From Pseudomonas hygromyciniae (GTDB taxonomy: Bacteria; Pseudomonadota; Gammaproteobacteria; Pseudomonadales; Pseudomonadaceae): 64,000 nucleotides of DNA. The notes beneath the pieces are model-generated. The model did not search any database and was not told where the DNA came from. It saw only the letters and a list, made by a program, of their open reading frames with translations. Positions 63,260 through 64,000 of this stretch are shown in pieces (position 1 is the stretch's first letter; each line of letters begins with the position of its first letter). The stretch is taken from NCBI RefSeq assembly GCF_016925675.1, contig NZ_CP070506.1:5826501-5890500 (forward strand). Direction: 5' to 3'. Position numbers and translations under genes: made by a program.

Positions 63260-64000
63260 ATGCAGCGTCTGTATCGGAAACGCATCGTTCTCGGCGTCGG
63301 CGGCGGCATTGCCGCCTACAAGAGCGCAGAGTTGGTTCGCAGGCTCCTGGACCAGGGCGCTGAAGTGCGCGTGGTCATGACCCGTGGCGGCAGTGAGTTC
63401 ATTACCCCGCTGACCATGCAAGCCCTGTCTGGCCACCCGGTTCACCTGGACCTGCTGGACCCGGCGGCCGAAGCTGCCATGGGCCATATCGAACTGGCCA
63501 AATGGGCCGACCTGGTGCTGATCGCACCCGCCACCGCCGACCTCATCGCACGCCTCGCCCAGGGTATTGCCGACGACCTGCTGACCACGCTGGTACTGGC
63601 CACCGACGCTACCGTCGCCATCGCCCCGGCGATGAACCAGGCCATGTGGCGCGACCCAGCCACCCAGGCCAACACCCAATTGCTGCAAAGCCGTGGCCTC
63701 AAAGTCTTCGGCCCGGCCTCCGGCAGCCAGGCCTGTGGCGACGTCGGCCTGGGCCGCATGCTCGAAGCCACTGACCTGGCGCTGTGCGCCGCCGAGTGTT
63801 TCCAGCACCTGGCCCTGACCGGCAAGCACGTACTGATTACCGCCGGCCCGACCCAGGAAAACATCGACCCCGTGCGCTACATCACCAACCATAGCTCAGG
63901 CAAAATGGGCTTCGCCCTGGCTGAAGCGGCGGTTGAGGCAGGCGCGCGCGTGACCCTGATCACCGGCCCGGTGCACCTGCCGACCCCGGACCGGGTCACC
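63260..64000 (+). CDS. coaBC: Bifunctional CoaBC (phosphopantothenoylcysteine decarboxylase/synthase), 5' part
   Basis: CoaBC makes 4'-phosphopantetheine in two steps of CoA synthesis: the N-terminal CoaC flavoprotein decarboxylates phosphopantothenoylcysteine, the C-terminal CoaB synthesises it. The start [21 protein letters not shown] holds the FMN loop, then [13 protein letters not shown] and [13 protein letters not shown] with the catalytic cysteine, and the CoaB start [20 protein letters not shown]. It runs off the window end with about 247 codons seen. Confidence 0.96.
   Translation, partial: MQRLYRKRIVLGVGGGIAAYKSAELVRRLLDQGAEVRVVMTRGGSEFITPLTMQALSGHPVHLDLLDPAAEAAMGHIELAKWADLVLIAPATADLIARLAQGIADDLLTTLVLATDATVAIAPAMNQAMWRDPATQANTQLLQSRGLKVFGPASGSQACGDVGLGRMLEATDLALCAAECFQHLALTGKHVLITAGPTQENIDPVRYITNHSSGKMGFALAEAAVEAGARVTLITGPVHLPTPDRVT

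Overview
The window is a chromosomal stretch of a Pseudomonas, most likely of the P. fluorescens group. The gene order hemX-hemD-hemC-algR-argH, cyaA-rnk-cyaY-lppL-lysA-dapF-xerC, sutA/amtB-glnK-ubiK-comM, proE-rep-xpt, cycB-pauR-dadX-ridA-dadA/dadR, kauB, rpmB-rpmG, dppA-like, radC, coaBC follows the conserved Pseudomonas core. Intergenic regions carry many GC-rich REP palindromes (GGAGC-GGCTTGCC type), usual in this group.

Region 1 (1-20192) is core: haem synthesis, the AlgR regulator (its sensor gene algZ survives only as a remnant), arginine synthesis, class I adenylate cyclase, the lysine/peptidoglycan pathway with XerC, then the SutA regulator and nitrogen genes amtB-glnK. Between sutA and amtB lies a remnant of a yjbQ-type gene.

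Region 2 (about 20189-33991) is a 13.8-kb AT-rich mobile element inserted in comM, splitting it at its GESG-type codons. It encodes a large serine recombinase at the left end, a mobilisation module (small CxxC protein, acidic protein, MobC-like protein, MOBP-type relaxase), a leftward set headed by a plasmid-type replication initiator and including small secreted or membrane proteins (one split by an IS30-family element), a rightward set including an H-NS/MvaT-like protein, and at the right end a tightly coupled leftward pair: a predicted PD-(D/E)XK nuclease and a DUF4238-like protein. No type IV secretion ATPase or coupling protein was seen, so it looks like an integrative and mobilizable element with plasmid-like features. 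Four copies of a TAGGCCCTTT...GAC promoter-like motif punctuate its right half. At least three element genes are frameshifted or split.

Region 3 (33988-64000) returns to core: comM 3' end, a chemoreceptor, LysR/MATE pair, the ProE-like phosphodiesterase, Rep helicase, Xpt, an acetyl-CoA hydrolase-family enzyme, cytochrome c5, then a polyamine and D-alanine catabolic cluster (PauR, DadX, RidA, DadA, DadR, PuuB-like oxidase, KauB), a MocR regulator, a phospholipase D-family lipoprotein, an MFS transporter, ribosomal proteins L28/L33, a peptide-binding protein, RadC and the start of CoaBC. A 230-bp element with 19-bp terminal inverted repeats and a 10-bp target duplication sits inside a REP doublet downstream of xpt.

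The most promising candidates for something undescribed are the two-gene nuclease/DUF4238-like cargo, the repeated promoter motif of the comM element, and the 230-bp MITE-like insertion. All functional calls rest on reading the sequence; no database search was run.
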